Assembly: GCA_027051095.1 (NCBI GenBank)
Contig: JALUAM010000050.1
Location: 1-40,309, forward strand
DNA: 40,309 nt
Reading direction: 5' to 3'
Source of the DNA: Acidilobaceae archaeon
GTDB taxonomy: Archaea > Thermoproteota > Thermoprotei_A > Sulfolobales > Acidilobaceae
In this document: positions 1-7,931 of the stretch, one piece after another
Position numbering within the stretch: position 1 is the first letter of the stretch
How the letters are laid out: every line of letters begins with the position of its first letter
The notes under the pieces: model-generated
Told to the model about the DNA's origin: nothing
Seen by the model: the letters and a program-made list of their open reading frames with translations, nothing else
Database searches by the model: none
Program-made: the position numbers and the translations under genes

Positions 1-1440
1 CCATTCATAGGGGCCCCTGCGCTCTACGCTATGTTTGTTGCCGGCGGCATGCTTAGGCCCACCACAGACGAGACGATGATCCTAGTGGAGTTCGGTCTTT
101 GGGGCGCCCTGCTCCTAGCCCTGGGAATAATGATGTCGAGGGTTACACCTCCACCCCTAACCAGGGGCTCGGCTATACTCATAACAGTGCTAGTCTGGAT
201 AATGGTGCCTCTCATATCATCGGTACCGCTTGCCCAGACCCTGGAGATCAGTATAGTCGACGCTGTATTCGAGGCTGTTGCGGGGTGGACCACTACGGGG
301 CTCACAATAATGGTTGGAGGTTATAGCAGCCAGGGAGGCTATGTGCCCAGCGTAGAAGAGCTCCCCGAGACAGTGAAGATCTGGAGGTCACTCATACAGT
401 GGGAAGGCGGGGTCGGCATAGTCATATTCACCCTGGCGTTCCTAGCGCGGCCCGGGATCTCTGCTGCAGCCCTCTACCTTGCTGAGGGCAGGTATGAGAG
501 GTTGGAGGCGAGCCTGAAGAGGAGTGCGTTCAAGATGACTCAGGTATACATAGTATTCACGATGATAGGCACGGCTGTGATGGCCCTCCTCGGGATGGAC
601 GTTTACTCGGCTCTACTCCACTCGATGACGGCTATATCCACGGCAGGCTTCTCTACGTGGGATGAGAGCATAGGTCAGTTCAAGGGGTCAACTCTGATCT
701 ATATAGCTACAATGGCAGTCTCCTTCGCGGGGGCTATGAGCTTTGCAGACCTAGACAACATTATATCGCTGAGGCTGAGAAGGCTCCTAGCCAGCCCTGA
801 GCTCAAGGCTCAGGTGTTACTAGCCGTCGCGGCCTCCCTGATAGCTCTGCTGATATGGAGCAGGAGCCCCGAGATGAGGGAGGAGTACCTGGCCATAGAC
901 GCGGTATACAATGCTCTCTCAGCCCTCACAACGGTTGGCTACAGCACTGCCAGCCTCGAGAACGTGCCCAGCTCATACCTAGTCCTCTTAATAGTACTAA
1001 GCTTCATAGGGGGTAGCGCGTTCAGCACTGCAGGCGGCATCAAGGTGCTTAGGCTGCTGATAGCGATAAAGGTTATAGAGATAGAGGCTAGGAGCCTCTC
1101 CATGCCCAGAGGCTACGTGCCGAGGAAGAGGATCGGCCACCTCAAGCTGGACGAGGCAATAATGAGGAGGTCCCTGGCAGTAATAGCGGCGTTCATGCTA
1201 GCATACGCAGTGCTACTTATAACAGCATTCACGCTCTACTCTGACATGTACGAGCCCATGAAGCTCATATTCGAGGTTACTAGCGCCCTGGCCAATATAG
1301 GCTTGAGCACCGGGGTCACCTCGCCGGAGGCCCCCTTAGGCCTCAAGCTCATACTGATAATAGGCATGCTGCTGGGAAGACTGGAGGTAGTGCCCTACAT
1401 AGTAGCGCTTTCATACCTAGTGAGGTTTGTAAGGCATTAA
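1..1440 (+). CDS. TrkH/KtrB-type potassium uptake protein, 5' end outside the window
   Basis: This is an integral membrane subunit of a Trk/Ktr K+ transporter. Four membrane-pore-membrane repeats are visible. Counting from the ATG at 31, the pore-loop glycines lie in TTTGLT (Gly90), STAGFST (Gly206), TTVGYST (Gly303) and ANIGLSTG (Gly424), and the family motif FSTAGGIKV is at 331-339. The frame is open to the window edge, and residues encoded at 1-30 (PFIGAPALYA) continue the hydrophobic first segment, so the true start is probably upstream and the ATG at 31 is internal. The family normally works with a cytosolic TrkA/KtrA regulator, which is not seen here. The stop codon overlaps the end of a decayed minus-strand gene by a few bases. 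Family assignment is secure; exact ion preference is inferred from the family. Confidence 0.9.
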   Translation, partial: PFIGAPALYAMFVAGGMLRPTTDETMILVEFGLWGALLLALGIMMSRVTPPPLTRGSAILITVLVWIMVPLISSVPLAQTLEISIVDAVFEAVAGWTTTGLTIMVGGYSSQGGYVPSVEELPETVKIWRSLIQWEGGVGIVIFTLAFLARPGISAAALYLAEGRYERLEASLKRSAFKMTQVYIVFTMIGTAVMALLGMDVYSALLHSMTAISTAGFSTWDESIGQFKGSTLIYIATMAVSFAGAMSFADLDNIISLRLRRLLASPELKAQVLLAVAASLIALLIWSRSPEMREEYLAIDAVYNALSALTTVGYSTASLENVPSSYLVLLIVLSFIGGSAFSTAGGIKVLRLLIAIKVIEIEARSLSMPRGYVPRKRIGHLKLDEAIMRRSLAVIAAFMLAYAVLLITAFTLYSDMYEPMKLIFEVTSALANIGLSTGVTSPEAPLGLKLILIIGMLLGRLEVVPYIVALSYLVRFVRH

Positions 1441-1947
1441 CAATCGCTCTCCGGAAGAAGACCAGATTTCAGCAGCGAGAACTGGTCGAGAGCTATAGAG
1501 GCGACTACAACGTCTATAACAAGGATCCCGTAGGTCTCTAGCACTGCGGCGCTAGCCACCCCACCAGGGCTTCTATAGTCAACGCTAGGGCCGCGCGGCA
1601 ACCGAAAAAGGCGGGGGGCCTAGTCCCGCGGGAATACGTCTATCAAGGCTAGGAAAACCCTAGCCATCACCATATAACTTGCTCCCGCGATTCCAGCCCT
1701 ACTAGAATGAGCCTAGACTGACAGAGGACGTAGATGCCGACGAGAGCCCCCACGGTTATAAGGTCATAGTTGTAAATCCAGAGCATTCTAGCACTAGGCC
1801 CGCCAAGATCGCTGAAAGCGTCCCTCATGAAACAAACTACTCGGAATTAACAATCTAAGCAGCGCCTATAACTATCCATGCAGAAACGGCGGCGAAGGGG
1901 CAGAAAAGTACGCAGACCTTGAGCCCTGCCTGGCGCTCAAGATGCAT
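1437..1947 (-). pseudogene. Decayed DUF998-like membrane protein gene
   Basis: No intact reading frame exists here, but pieces in successive minus-strand frames line up as one protein of about 170 residues. The order is: an ATG at 1947 followed by a hydrophobic stretch containing FAAVSAWIVIGAA; two in-frame TAG codons; a shift to a frame with MRDAFSDLGGPSAR and a second membrane segment (DLITVGALVGIYVL); a TGA and another shift to MVMARVFLALIDVFPRD; a further TAG; then a C-terminal part with LETYGILVIDVVVASIAL ending at a TAA at 1437. The SDLG motif and the arrangement of membrane segments fit DUF998 proteins. At least three stops and two frameshifts make function unlikely. The family name is my recognition of the pattern and is less certain than the fact of decay. 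Confidence 0.7.
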
Positions 1948-2281
1948 CACAATCTAAACTGATACGATATAATGGAGGCTTGTTCTTGCGCGCTAGTAAG
2001 CTGGCTGTAAGGAAGGGTCTTTACTAGGAGACTGTGGCCTCAAGGAGCGACTCGATGAAATATCATTTAAAGACGAGATAGGAGAGACTCTTTCACGCTT
2101 GAGGGGCTTCGGGAAGACCTTAAGGCGCGTGACTAGTTAAAAAGGGGCTAAACGCTAAAAGTTTATCCCCCATTCCGCTCTTCCTACCCGCTTTTAGCTC
2201 TTACTCTTCTCTTACCGGGCGAGGGTCATCCCAGCTCTAGAAGGTTGGTTTTTAAGACCTTGGATTAGCGGTGGCCGGGGG
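1948..2281. other. Intergenic region with no recognisable gene
   Basis: No convincing gene lies here. One plus-strand frame is open from 2000 to 2140 (47 codons, ending at a TAA) and has a charged, helix-like composition (for example ERLDEISFKDEIGETLSRLR), but it has no good start codon and opens just after two consecutive stops. It may be another gene remnant beside the decayed membrane gene. AT-rich promoter-like stretches lie near 2155-2168 and 2247-2259. Confidence 0.4.
2247..2259 (+). promoter_or_regulatory. Probable box A (TATA) promoter for the membrane protein gene at 2282
   Basis: The sequence GGTTTTTAAGACC is centred about 28 bases upstream of the TTG at 2282. This is the usual archaeal spacing from TATA box to transcription start, so the mRNA would be leaderless or nearly so. 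This supports the TTG start. Confidence 0.45.
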
Positions 2282-2938
2282 TTGCCTGAGGGGGAGTGTG
2301 AGGAGGCTAAGAAGGACATGGCTCTTCTCGCTTTTCTGGCTAGGAGGGTAGCTGTGTTTGCTTCCGCCGCCGCGGGTGCTTACTCCTTCTTTGCTTTCGG
2401 CATGAGCATAGCAGGGTTTGTAGCTGTATCAGGTCCCGTGGCGAGGCTTCTGGGCGTTGAGCCCGGGGGTCTAGTAATCGTTCTGGCCGTGATGCTGGGC
2501 ATAGCGGCCTCTCTAGCGCTCATAGCCCTCATACCGGGGCCCGTGTGGAGGTGGCTTGCCTCTCAGGGGTTCGCGGGCCAGTGGACTACTAGGGATACGG
2601 TGGCAAGTATGACGGCATTTATCGGGGGATTCGCCCTAGCCTACGCGGCTTCTCCGGCCCTCGGCGAGTGGTATCCTCCCGTCGCCTGGTACCTGGGCCT
2701 GGCTTTCGCCTTCACAGCGCTCTACGTCTACGATAGGGTTTGGGGTAGGACCTACGCGGCCCCTACATTCGGAGTTGCTGCAGCTTTAATAGCGGTCACA
2801 GCCCCCATACCGCTCTACATAGCCTGGTCCATGGGCCCGGACGAGGCGTCTTCTGTTGCAGCCGGGTTAATGCTGCTGTCGTACCTAGCCGCGGGCAGCT
2901 ACGCATTGAGAAAGGCTGCCGGCGCCCTGGAGGGGTAG
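2282..2938 (+). CDS. Uncharacterised multi-pass membrane protein
   Basis: The product is a 218-residue, mostly hydrophobic protein with about six predicted membrane segments separated by short loops, and a short charged N-terminus. I do not recognise a catalytic motif or a named family. The next gene, a small winged-helix regulator, starts only four bases after this stop, so the two are probably co-transcribed. Such membrane protein plus DNA-binding protein pairs are common in archaea and suggest that the regulator controls, or responds to, the membrane protein. The TTG start at 2282 fits a TATA box at 2247-2259. An internal ATG at 2318, preceded by GAGGAGG, is an alternative start. Confidence 0.75.
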   Translation: MPEGECEEAKKDMALLAFLARRVAVFASAAAGAYSFFAFGMSIAGFVAVSGPVARLLGVEPGGLVIVLAVMLGIAASLALIALIPGPVWRWLASQGFAGQWTTRDTVASMTAFIGGFALAYAASPALGEWYPPVAWYLGLAFAFTALYVYDRVWGRTYAAPTFGVAAALIAVTAPIPLYIAWSMGPDEASSVAAGLMLLSYLAAGSYALRKAAGALEG

Positions 2939-2942
2939 GAGT

Positions 2943-3347
2943 TTGAGTAAAGAGCGCGAGCCAGGGCTCGATAATGTCCTGGCTAGGCCTAAGAGGCTCG
3001 CAATAGCCGCCCTACTATACCTCAGAGGGCCCACTACCATGGCAGAGCTTAGAAGAGCGCTTGGAATGTCATGGGGGGACCTCGACAGCAACCTAAGAGC
3101 CCTAAGAGAGGCAGGCTACGTAGAGGTTAGAAAGATACCGACGCTTAAGGGCCCGAGGACCATGGTAACGCTTACACAGCTGGGCAGAAAGCGCTTCGAA
3201 GAGACAGTAGATATCCTAGAGAGGATAATAGCCGAGGTGAGAAGAGCCAGAAAGACCCAGAGAGGCCCCCAAGGCTCTGGGAGCGCAAGCCCAGGCAAGT
3301 CTAAGATACTAGTCTCTTTAACCGACGAACTCCCAAGCAGGACTTAA
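2943..3347 (+). CDS. Winged-helix transcriptional regulator (HTH_34/MarR-like)
   Basis: This 134-residue protein has a classic winged-helix layout at about residues 18-75: RGPTTMAELRRALGMSWGDL as helix-turn entry, then NLRALREAGYVEVRK as recognition helix, and a beta wing with LKGPRTMVTLTQLGRKRFEE. This matches the small archaeal wHTH proteins related to MarR/ArsR/PadR (HTH_34 type). The C-terminal 35 residues are basic and low in complexity. The TTG start is preceded by a GAGGGGTAGGAG ribosome-binding region and lies four bases after the membrane protein gene, suggesting an operon. No cysteine sensor is visible. The target is unknown; autoregulation of the pair is an inference. Confidence 0.8.
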   Translation: MSKEREPGLDNVLARPKRLAIAALLYLRGPTTMAELRRALGMSWGDLDSNLRALREAGYVEVRKIPTLKGPRTMVTLTQLGRKRFEETVDILERIIAEVRRARKTQRGPQGSGSASPGKSKILVSLTDELPSRT

Positions 3348-3402
3348 AGTGTTTCACTCTCGAGTCTATGAGTGAATGTAAACCTAGAGTAGTCAAATTG
3401 TA

Positions 3403-3490
3403 TGGTGCGGGGGGTGGGATTTGAACCCACGCAGGCCTACGCCAACGGGTCTTAAGCCCGCCCCCTTTGGCCAGGCTCGGGCACCCCCGC
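3403..3490 (-). tRNA. tRNA-Leu (anticodon TAA), CCA encoded
   Basis: On the minus strand a seven-base acceptor stem GCGGGGG pairs with CCCCCGC, followed by discriminator A and genomically encoded CCA. The D-arm region (TGCCCGAGCCTGGCCAAAGG) and a long variable arm fit the class II shape of tRNA-Leu. The anticodon loop reads CTTAAGA, giving TAA. The T-arm has GGGTTCAAATCCC. No intron is seen. The 5' end is close to the acyl-CoA dehydrogenase gene on the other strand, which argues against the longest reading frame of that gene. Confidence 0.95.
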
Positions 3491-3538
3491 GCCCATAACG
3501 CATATATTCAGGCTAGGGGGGTAAATAATTCCGTCGTA

Positions 3539-4612
3539 GTGGAGAGCCTCCTAGCGGTGCGAGGAGCATTGTGGTTCGGCTGCTTGAGTGGAGGAGCGGA
3601 GAGATTTCTTAGGGCTGAGCTGTTGAGGGAGGCTAGGGGTATAGACGAGGCTAACATAGTCCCCTCTAGCTTGTTAAAGAGGGGCTGGGAGCTAGGCCTT
3701 TTCGATATTGAGAGCGTGGAGTGTCTTCTGGAGGCTGTCAGAGCAGCGTCGTACTCTAGTAGGGGTTACGCTCATGTGATCCTGGTTCACGGATCGTCGC
3801 GCCTAGGCGTAGGCGGAGGGCGGGGTCTCTACGCTCTGAGTATAACAGAGCCCCGCGGCGGCACGGACGTGAGGGGCAACCTCGAGACTAGGGCTAGGGA
3901 GGAGGGAGGTTACTATGTAGTAGAGGGTTCTAAGATGTTCACTAGTAACGCCCTCTACGCTGACACGTTCATAGTTCTAGCTGACGCCTCGGGCGAGCCA
4001 GCCATAATGGCATGTCCTAGGAGCCGCGAGATCGTTGTAGAGCCTCTCAATCTATCAGGGTTCAGGGGCTCCGGCGTGGGGGCTGTCAAGTACCTCGGGG
4101 CTAAGTGTGAAAGGGTCACGCCGCCGGGCGTAGACGGGGTCAGGGCGGCGCTCGAGTACATAAACGTGGGGAGGCTGGGCTACGCCGCCATAGCCCTCGG
4201 CATAGCTGACAGAGCGCTGGACCTTGTAGTCGAGGCTGCCAGCGGGAAGACCATCTTCGGTAAGAGGCTCATAGACTATCAAGGTCTTAGATGGATGATC
4301 GCCTGGCTGGAGGCTAGGTCCTCGGCCCTCGAGGCCCTGGTAGAGAGGGCTGCAAAGGGGGGCAAGGTGGACCCTGAGAGGGCCGCGGCGGCTAAGGTCC
4401 TAGCAGGTGAGCTCGCGAGGGAGGCCGCGTGGCTCGCAGTTCAGGTCCTAGGGGGCAGGGGGCTGGAGATGTGGGGTGAGGCTGAGAGGATGCAGAGGGA
4501 TGCGAGGGTGATCGATATAGGCGAGGGTGCTAGGGAGGTGCTATTAGACTTCATAGCCTCGAGGAGCGTTAAAAAGAGGGCTAGGGCTGGGGGAGGAGGT
4601 AGAGAGGCTTAG
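3539..4612 (+). CDS. Compact acyl-CoA dehydrogenase family flavoprotein
   Basis: This is a 357-residue member of the acyl-CoA dehydrogenase family, which uses FAD to introduce a C2-C3 double bond into acyl-CoA. The middle beta domain carries TEPRGGTDV and EGSKMFTSNA (flavin and substrate contacts). The C-terminal helical domain has FGKRLIDYQGLRWMIA, QVLGGRGLEM and RDARVIDIGEGAREVLL, where the Glu of GEGA sits where many family members carry the catalytic base. The N-terminal helical domain is short and divergent; the usual EEQK-type segment before TEP is missing. The frame is open back to 3467, but that would overlap tRNA-Leu, so I prefer the GTG at 3539 (GTG at 3557 is possible). The 3' end overlaps the convergent SOD gene by 32 bases. 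Substrate unknown. Confidence 0.85.
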   Translation: MESLLAVRGALWFGCLSGGAERFLRAELLREARGIDEANIVPSSLLKRGWELGLFDIESVECLLEAVRAASYSSRGYAHVILVHGSSRLGVGGGRGLYALSITEPRGGTDVRGNLETRAREEGGYYVVEGSKMFTSNALYADTFIVLADASGEPAIMACPRSREIVVEPLNLSGFRGSGVGAVKYLGAKCERVTPPGVDGVRAALEYINVGRLGYAAIALGIADRALDLVVEAASGKTIFGKRLIDYQGLRWMIAWLEARSSALEALVERAAKGGKVDPERAAAAKVLAGELAREAAWLAVQVLGGRGLEMWGEAERMQRDARVIDIGEGAREVLLDFIASRSVKKRARAGGGGREA

Positions 4613-5228
4613 CGTTGTTGAGGGCTTGCTCAAGCCTCTTCTCCACGTCATCCCAGTTCACGACGTTCCACCAGTTCTCCACGTAGCTAGCCCTGTCGTT
4701 CTTGTACTGCAAGTAGTAGGCGTGCTCCCACACGTCTATGACTAGTATCGGAACGAGGCCCGCGGTCATGAAGAGGTTGTGCTTCTCTATCTGAAGTATC
4801 CTGAGTTCCTGGGTCAGCGGGTCGACGGCCAGCACAGCCCATCCGACACCCTCAACAGTCTTAGCTGCCTGGCTGAACAGGGCCTTGAACTTCTCGAAGC
4901 CGCCGAACTGCTTATTTATAAGGTCTGCGACCCTGCCTCCAGGGGTGCCTCCGCCCTTGCCGGGAGGGGCCATGTTGGGCCAGAATATAGTGTGCATTAT
5001 GTGGCCCGCGTAGTTGAAGCTGAAGTCTCTGAGCACAGCTCTAACGTCAATTTGTATTTCGCCTTTAAGGTGCTTCTCAAGCTTCTCCAGGGCCGCATTA
5101 GCCCCCACTACGTAGCTGTTATGATGCTTCTTGTGGTGTAGCTCCATTATCTCCTTTATGATGTAGGGCTCGAGGGCGTCATACTTGTAGGGCAGGGGGG
5201 GCAGCTCGTACCTCTGGAACGAGACCAT
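4581..5228 (-). CDS. sod: Fe/Mn superoxide dismutase
   Basis: This 215-residue protein is a cytosolic iron/manganese superoxide dismutase converting superoxide to oxygen and hydrogen peroxide. The four metal ligands of the family are present: His31 in ELHHKKHHNSYV, His79 in GHIMHTIFWPN, and Asp165 and His169 in DVWEHAYYLQYKN. Other hallmarks are GGGTPGGRVADLI and YVENWWNVVNWDDV. Length is normal. The sequence agrees closely with the Aeropyrum pernix SOD as I remember it, which supports the genus call. The presence of SOD fits an aerobic organism. It is convergent with the acyl-CoA dehydrogenase gene with a 32-base overlap. Metal preference (Fe, Mn or cambialistic) cannot be read from sequence with confidence. 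Confidence 0.97.
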   Translation of the reverse strand: MVSFQRYELPPLPYKYDALEPYIIKEIMELHHKKHHNSYVVGANAALEKLEKHLKGEIQIDVRAVLRDFSFNYAGHIMHTIFWPNMAPPGKGGGTPGGRVADLINKQFGGFEKFKALFSQAAKTVEGVGWAVLAVDPLTQELRILQIEKHNLFMTAGLVPILVIDVWEHAYYLQYKNDRASYVENWWNVVNWDDVEKRLEQALNNAKPLYLLPQP

Positions 5229-5262
5229 CGTGCCGCACCTGCCGGGGATTCGTGTAACTACT

Positions 5263-5277
5263 CAAGTCTAATAAGAA
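5263..5277 (-). promoter_or_regulatory. Possible box A for the superoxide dismutase gene
   Basis: On the minus strand, GTTCTTATTAGACTT is centred about 42 bases before the ATG at 5228, which would place transcription start around 5244 with a short leader. The match to the archaeal TATA consensus is moderate. Confidence 0.3.
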
Positions 5278-5303
5278 CTCGTAAATAGGAGTTGAATGTG
5301 GCT

Positions 5304-5672
5304 TCACGAGCCCTGCTCTTCTCCGCCTCCAGGGGCTGCCTCAGCCTCGCCCGACGTCGCCATCTGCTCGGTGGCGGGCACCCTGATAGTTACCTCCTTC
5401 ACTGTCAGGAGTCTGCCCAGAGAGTAGCCGTGCTTCCTTAGCAGGTCCTCCACGGCCCTCCTAACATCGTCGACCTTGGAGTCGCCGCTGTAGATTACAT
5501 CTACGTCTAGCATGGGCAGCCTCGCGTTCTGGACTAGGAAGCTGTTAATCCTAACGTTGACGTCCTCCCCATACAACTCTTTAAGCGTCTTTGCTAGGTC
5601 CTCTAGGAAAGATACCTTCCACCTGCGCCCCACGAATCTTATCCTGACAGCTTTTACCTCCTCCATAGCCAA
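5304..5672 (-). CDS. Conserved-looking small protein of unknown function
   Basis: This 122-residue protein is not recognised. The first 95 residues look like a small alpha/beta domain (RIRFVGRRWKVSFLEDLAKT, then a helix, a strand LPMLDVDVIYSG, a helix VDDVRRAVEDLLRKHGY and a strand). The last 25 residues are an acidic Glu/Gly/Ala-rich tail. There is no signal peptide, membrane segment or cysteine. It lies 75 bases upstream of the SOD gene on the same strand, so co-expression with SOD is possible, but a separate promoter for sod is also plausible. The coding character (regular amphipathic segments, normal codon use) is good, so I consider it real. Confidence 0.7.
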   Translation of the reverse strand: MAMEEVKAVRIRFVGRRWKVSFLEDLAKTLKELYGEDVNVRINSFLVQNARLPMLDVDVIYSGDSKVDDVRRAVEDLLRKHGYSLGRLLTVKEVTIRVPATEQMATSGEAEAAPGGGEEQGS

Positions 5673-5860
5673 GTCTTAGCCACCTTATATTACATAATCT
5701 ATAGGCAGGCGCTATTAACTTCTTATGTGAGACCTTGGGCTGGAAGCCTCGTTAGGAGCATGGGGAGGCCGTCGCATACCCCAGAGCCAGTCATCGGGGC
5801 CCCTCCTCCAGGGCACGACTGCTCTCATCCGGCCCCGCGAGACTTTCCGGGCTTCTGCTC

Positions 5861-5872
5861 AGCTTAATACCT
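5861..5872 (+). promoter_or_regulatory. Probable promoter of the KaiC-like/NMD3/aIF1A/Rio1/aDim2 run
   Basis: AGCTTAATACCT is centred about 50 bases before the ATG at 5916 and predicts transcription start near 5893. The short leader then contains GAGGAGGG (5893-5900) as a ribosome-binding site. The box resembles GCTTTATACC in front of tRNA-Val at 37597. Confidence 0.45.
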
Positions 5873-5915
5873 TGCATTGCATTATCGTCGGTGAGGAGGG
5901 CGGAGCCAGCGGATC

Positions 5916-7931
5916 ATGGTGGTCGTGGAGAGGCTTAAAACAGGGGTTAGAGGCTTTGACAAGCTGATAGCGGGAGGTATACCTAGGGGCTTCTTCGTAG
6001 CAGTTGTAGGAGAGCCCGGGACGGGCAAGACTGTCTTCAGCCTTCACTTCGCTTGGCAGGGCGTAAAGGAGGGGGATAAGGTTATATATGTGACTACCGA
6101 GGAGAGCAGGGAGAGCATAATAAAACAGGCTGAAATGTTAGGCATGGACCTGGGCAGGGCTGTAGACGAGGGGCGCATGATAATAATTGACGCCTTGATG
6201 AGGAGCAGAGAGGACGAGTGGAGCCTTGAAGAGGTTAGTGTCGAGGAGCTGATAAACAAGGTTATACAGGCTAAGAAGGCGCTGGGCTATGGCAGGGCGA
6301 GGCTGATAATAGATAGCATGAGCGCGTTCTGGCTCGACAAGCCCGCAATGGCCAGGAAGTATAGTTACACCGTGAAGAGAGTGCTTTACAGATGGGACTT
6401 CACGACGCTACTGATAAGCCAATACGCCATAACAACCCAGAGCCTGCCGTATGATACGCCCATATTGGTTAGAAGGGGCAGATATGTTAGAGTGGTTGAG
6501 ATAGGCAGGCTGGCGTCGGAGGTATTAGGCGGAGAGGGCGTAGCCGCCCTAGAGGATAAGGTCTACACGCTGTCAGCTGACCCGGCTTCCGGGAAGGTCG
6601 GGTGGGGAAGAATCACGGGCGTCTTCGCTCACCGCCGCGCAGGACCTCTATACGAGATTAGGGACTTAAGGGGCGGACGGCTTAGAGTAACGGGCAATCA
6701 TAGCATATACGTGTACAGGGGCGGTGCTCTGGAGCTAGTCGGGGCCGGTAGTGTATCCTCCGGTAGCGTGCTTGCCGCGTTATCTAAGCTGGACCTAGAC
6801 TTGCTCGGCAAGGAAGTTAACATAGCGGAGCTGTTATGGGACGCAGGGTACAGATGGTTTACTTTGGAGTGCGGGTGGAGGCGCGCTCTAAGGCTGGTCG
6901 ACGCGTTTAGGATCAAGGGATGGGGAGCTGTAGATGAGTGTGTGATAGTGGATAATAGTGGCGGCTGGGTTGAGGCTCGCGTAGAGCTTACAGACGGCTT
7001 CATGGAGTTGCTGGGCTACTTATTCGGCGGGGGGGCTAGGACCTCAGAGGGAGGTATAAGGGTCAGAGTCGGGTGCGGGGACGTTCACTCGATTATAGGT
7101 AGCGCCCTAGGCGTGCTGGAGAGCCTGGGATTCGAGGTTGAGGTTGAGGGTTGCAGTATAGTGTTTAGGCCGGGTAGCGCGCTGGCGGGGGCAGTAAGGG
7201 ACCTGCTACTGGCTCCCTGGAGCCGGCAAGGTCCCGAGGTGCCTCCCCTCGTCCTCGCGTCTCCAAGAAGCTTCAAGGCGGCGTTTATGAGAGGGCTTCT
7301 CAAGTCTGTTGGCGCCGTGCCTAAGGTGGCTGCCGGCGACCCTGTAAGGGCTGCGGGGTTGACGTTGATTGCGTCATCGCTAGGCGTGGATTATAGCTTC
7401 GCTGGCGGGGGAGAAATGCTGTCTATGGGGCTGGTCGCGGCTAGGAACGCCTCAGGGGGGATAGCGGGGGCAACAGCTTCTCTCGTAGAGGCGGCTAGAG
7501 GGGGCAGCGAGGGAACTCTCGAGCCTCTACCCGTGGTAGGCGTAAGCGTGGTGCCCGGCCCCGACACGGTTTATGATATCTCGGTTGAGGGTAGAGAGAA
7601 CTTCTTAGCGGGTCCCAGCTGGGTCTTAGTCCATAACAGCGCCTTTGGGTGGGGCCTCGAGCATATAGCGGACGGGATAATAAGGTTTAGGCGGGCCATA
7701 GTGGGAGGAGAGCTCAGGAGGTACGTTCTAGTAGAAAAGATGAGGCAGACTCCTCACGACTTGAGGATACACAGGGTTGAGATAAGGGAGGGCGAGGGCA
7801 TGGTAATACTAGGGCCTGTAAAAATCAGGAGGGAGGACCTAGCTCTGCCACCCGACGTAGCTAGAAGGATAGCAAGGTCGAGCATCTGGTCTAGGATTGA
7901 AGAGGAGGGTGATAATAGTGAAGAGGGTTAA
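5916..7931 (+). CDS. KaiC-like RecA-superfamily ATPase, interrupted by an intein
   Basis: The precursor has 671 residues, of which 272 remain after intein removal. Extein residues show a single KaiC/RadA-type ATPase domain: Walker A GEPGTGKT (32-39), TTEESRESI (60-68) and Walker B RLIIDSMS (129-136). The extein continues after the intein with SAFGWGLEHIADGIIRFRR, a strongly conserved stretch in single-domain archaeal KaiC homologues, and ends with RYVLVEKMRQTPHDLRIHRV. The split falls between Gln175 and that Ser, in the conserved SQYAITTQ/SAFG loop next to the ATP site, a typical intein insertion position. The last codons overlap the start of nmd3, so the two are translationally linked. Cellular role is unknown; single-domain archaeal KaiC homologues are thought to act in signalling or regulation, not a clock. 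Confidence 0.93.
   Translation: MVVVERLKTGVRGFDKLIAGGIPRGFFVAVVGEPGTGKTVFSLHFAWQGVKEGDKVIYVTTEESRESIIKQAEMLGMDLGRAVDEGRMIIIDALMRSREDEWSLEEVSVEELINKVIQAKKALGYGRARLIIDSMSAFWLDKPAMARKYSYTVKRVLYRWDFTTLLISQYAITTQSLPYDTPILVRRGRYVRVVEIGRLASEVLGGEGVAALEDKVYTLSADPASGKVGWGRITGVFAHRRAGPLYEIRDLRGGRLRVTGNHSIYVYRGGALELVGAGSVSSGSVLAALSKLDLDLLGKEVNIAELLWDAGYRWFTLECGWRRALRLVDAFRIKGWGAVDECVIVDNSGGWVEARVELTDGFMELLGYLFGGGARTSEGGIRVRVGCGDVHSIIGSALGVLESLGFEVEVEGCSIVFRPGSALAGAVRDLLLAPWSRQGPEVPPLVLASPRSFKAAFMRGLLKSVGAVPKVAAGDPVRAAGLTLIASSLGVDYSFAGGGEMLSMGLVAARNASGGIAGATASLVEAARGGSEGTLEPLPVVGVSVVPGPDTVYDISVEGRENFLAGPSWVLVHNSAFGWGLEHIADGIIRFRRAIVGGELRRYVLVEKMRQTPHDLRIHRVEIREGEGMVILGPVKIRREDLALPPDVARRIARSSIWSRIEEEGDNSEEG
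6441..7637 (+). mobile_element. Intein (399 residues) in the KaiC-like ATPase, with a degenerate LAGLIDADG endonuclease
   Basis: The intein starts at a Ser codon (6441) and ends with Asn (7635-7637), followed by extein Ser at 7638. Splicing blocks are intact: block A SLPYDTPILVRRGRYV, block B LRVTGNHSIYVYRG (intein 81-94), block F TVYDISVEGRENFLA (376-390) and block G VLVHN with the penultimate His. The endonuclease part keeps the outline of two LAGLIDADG helices, LLGYLFGGGA (190-199) and FMRGLLKSVG (282-291), but the usual acidic residues (GDG and DADG) are replaced by Gly, Ser and Val. Splicing is therefore expected to work while homing is probably lost. Confidence 0.93.

Noticed and set aside
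3467-3538. Longer N-terminus for the acyl-CoA dehydrogenase
   Set aside because: Would overlap the tRNA-Leu gene and adds residues that do not resemble the family.
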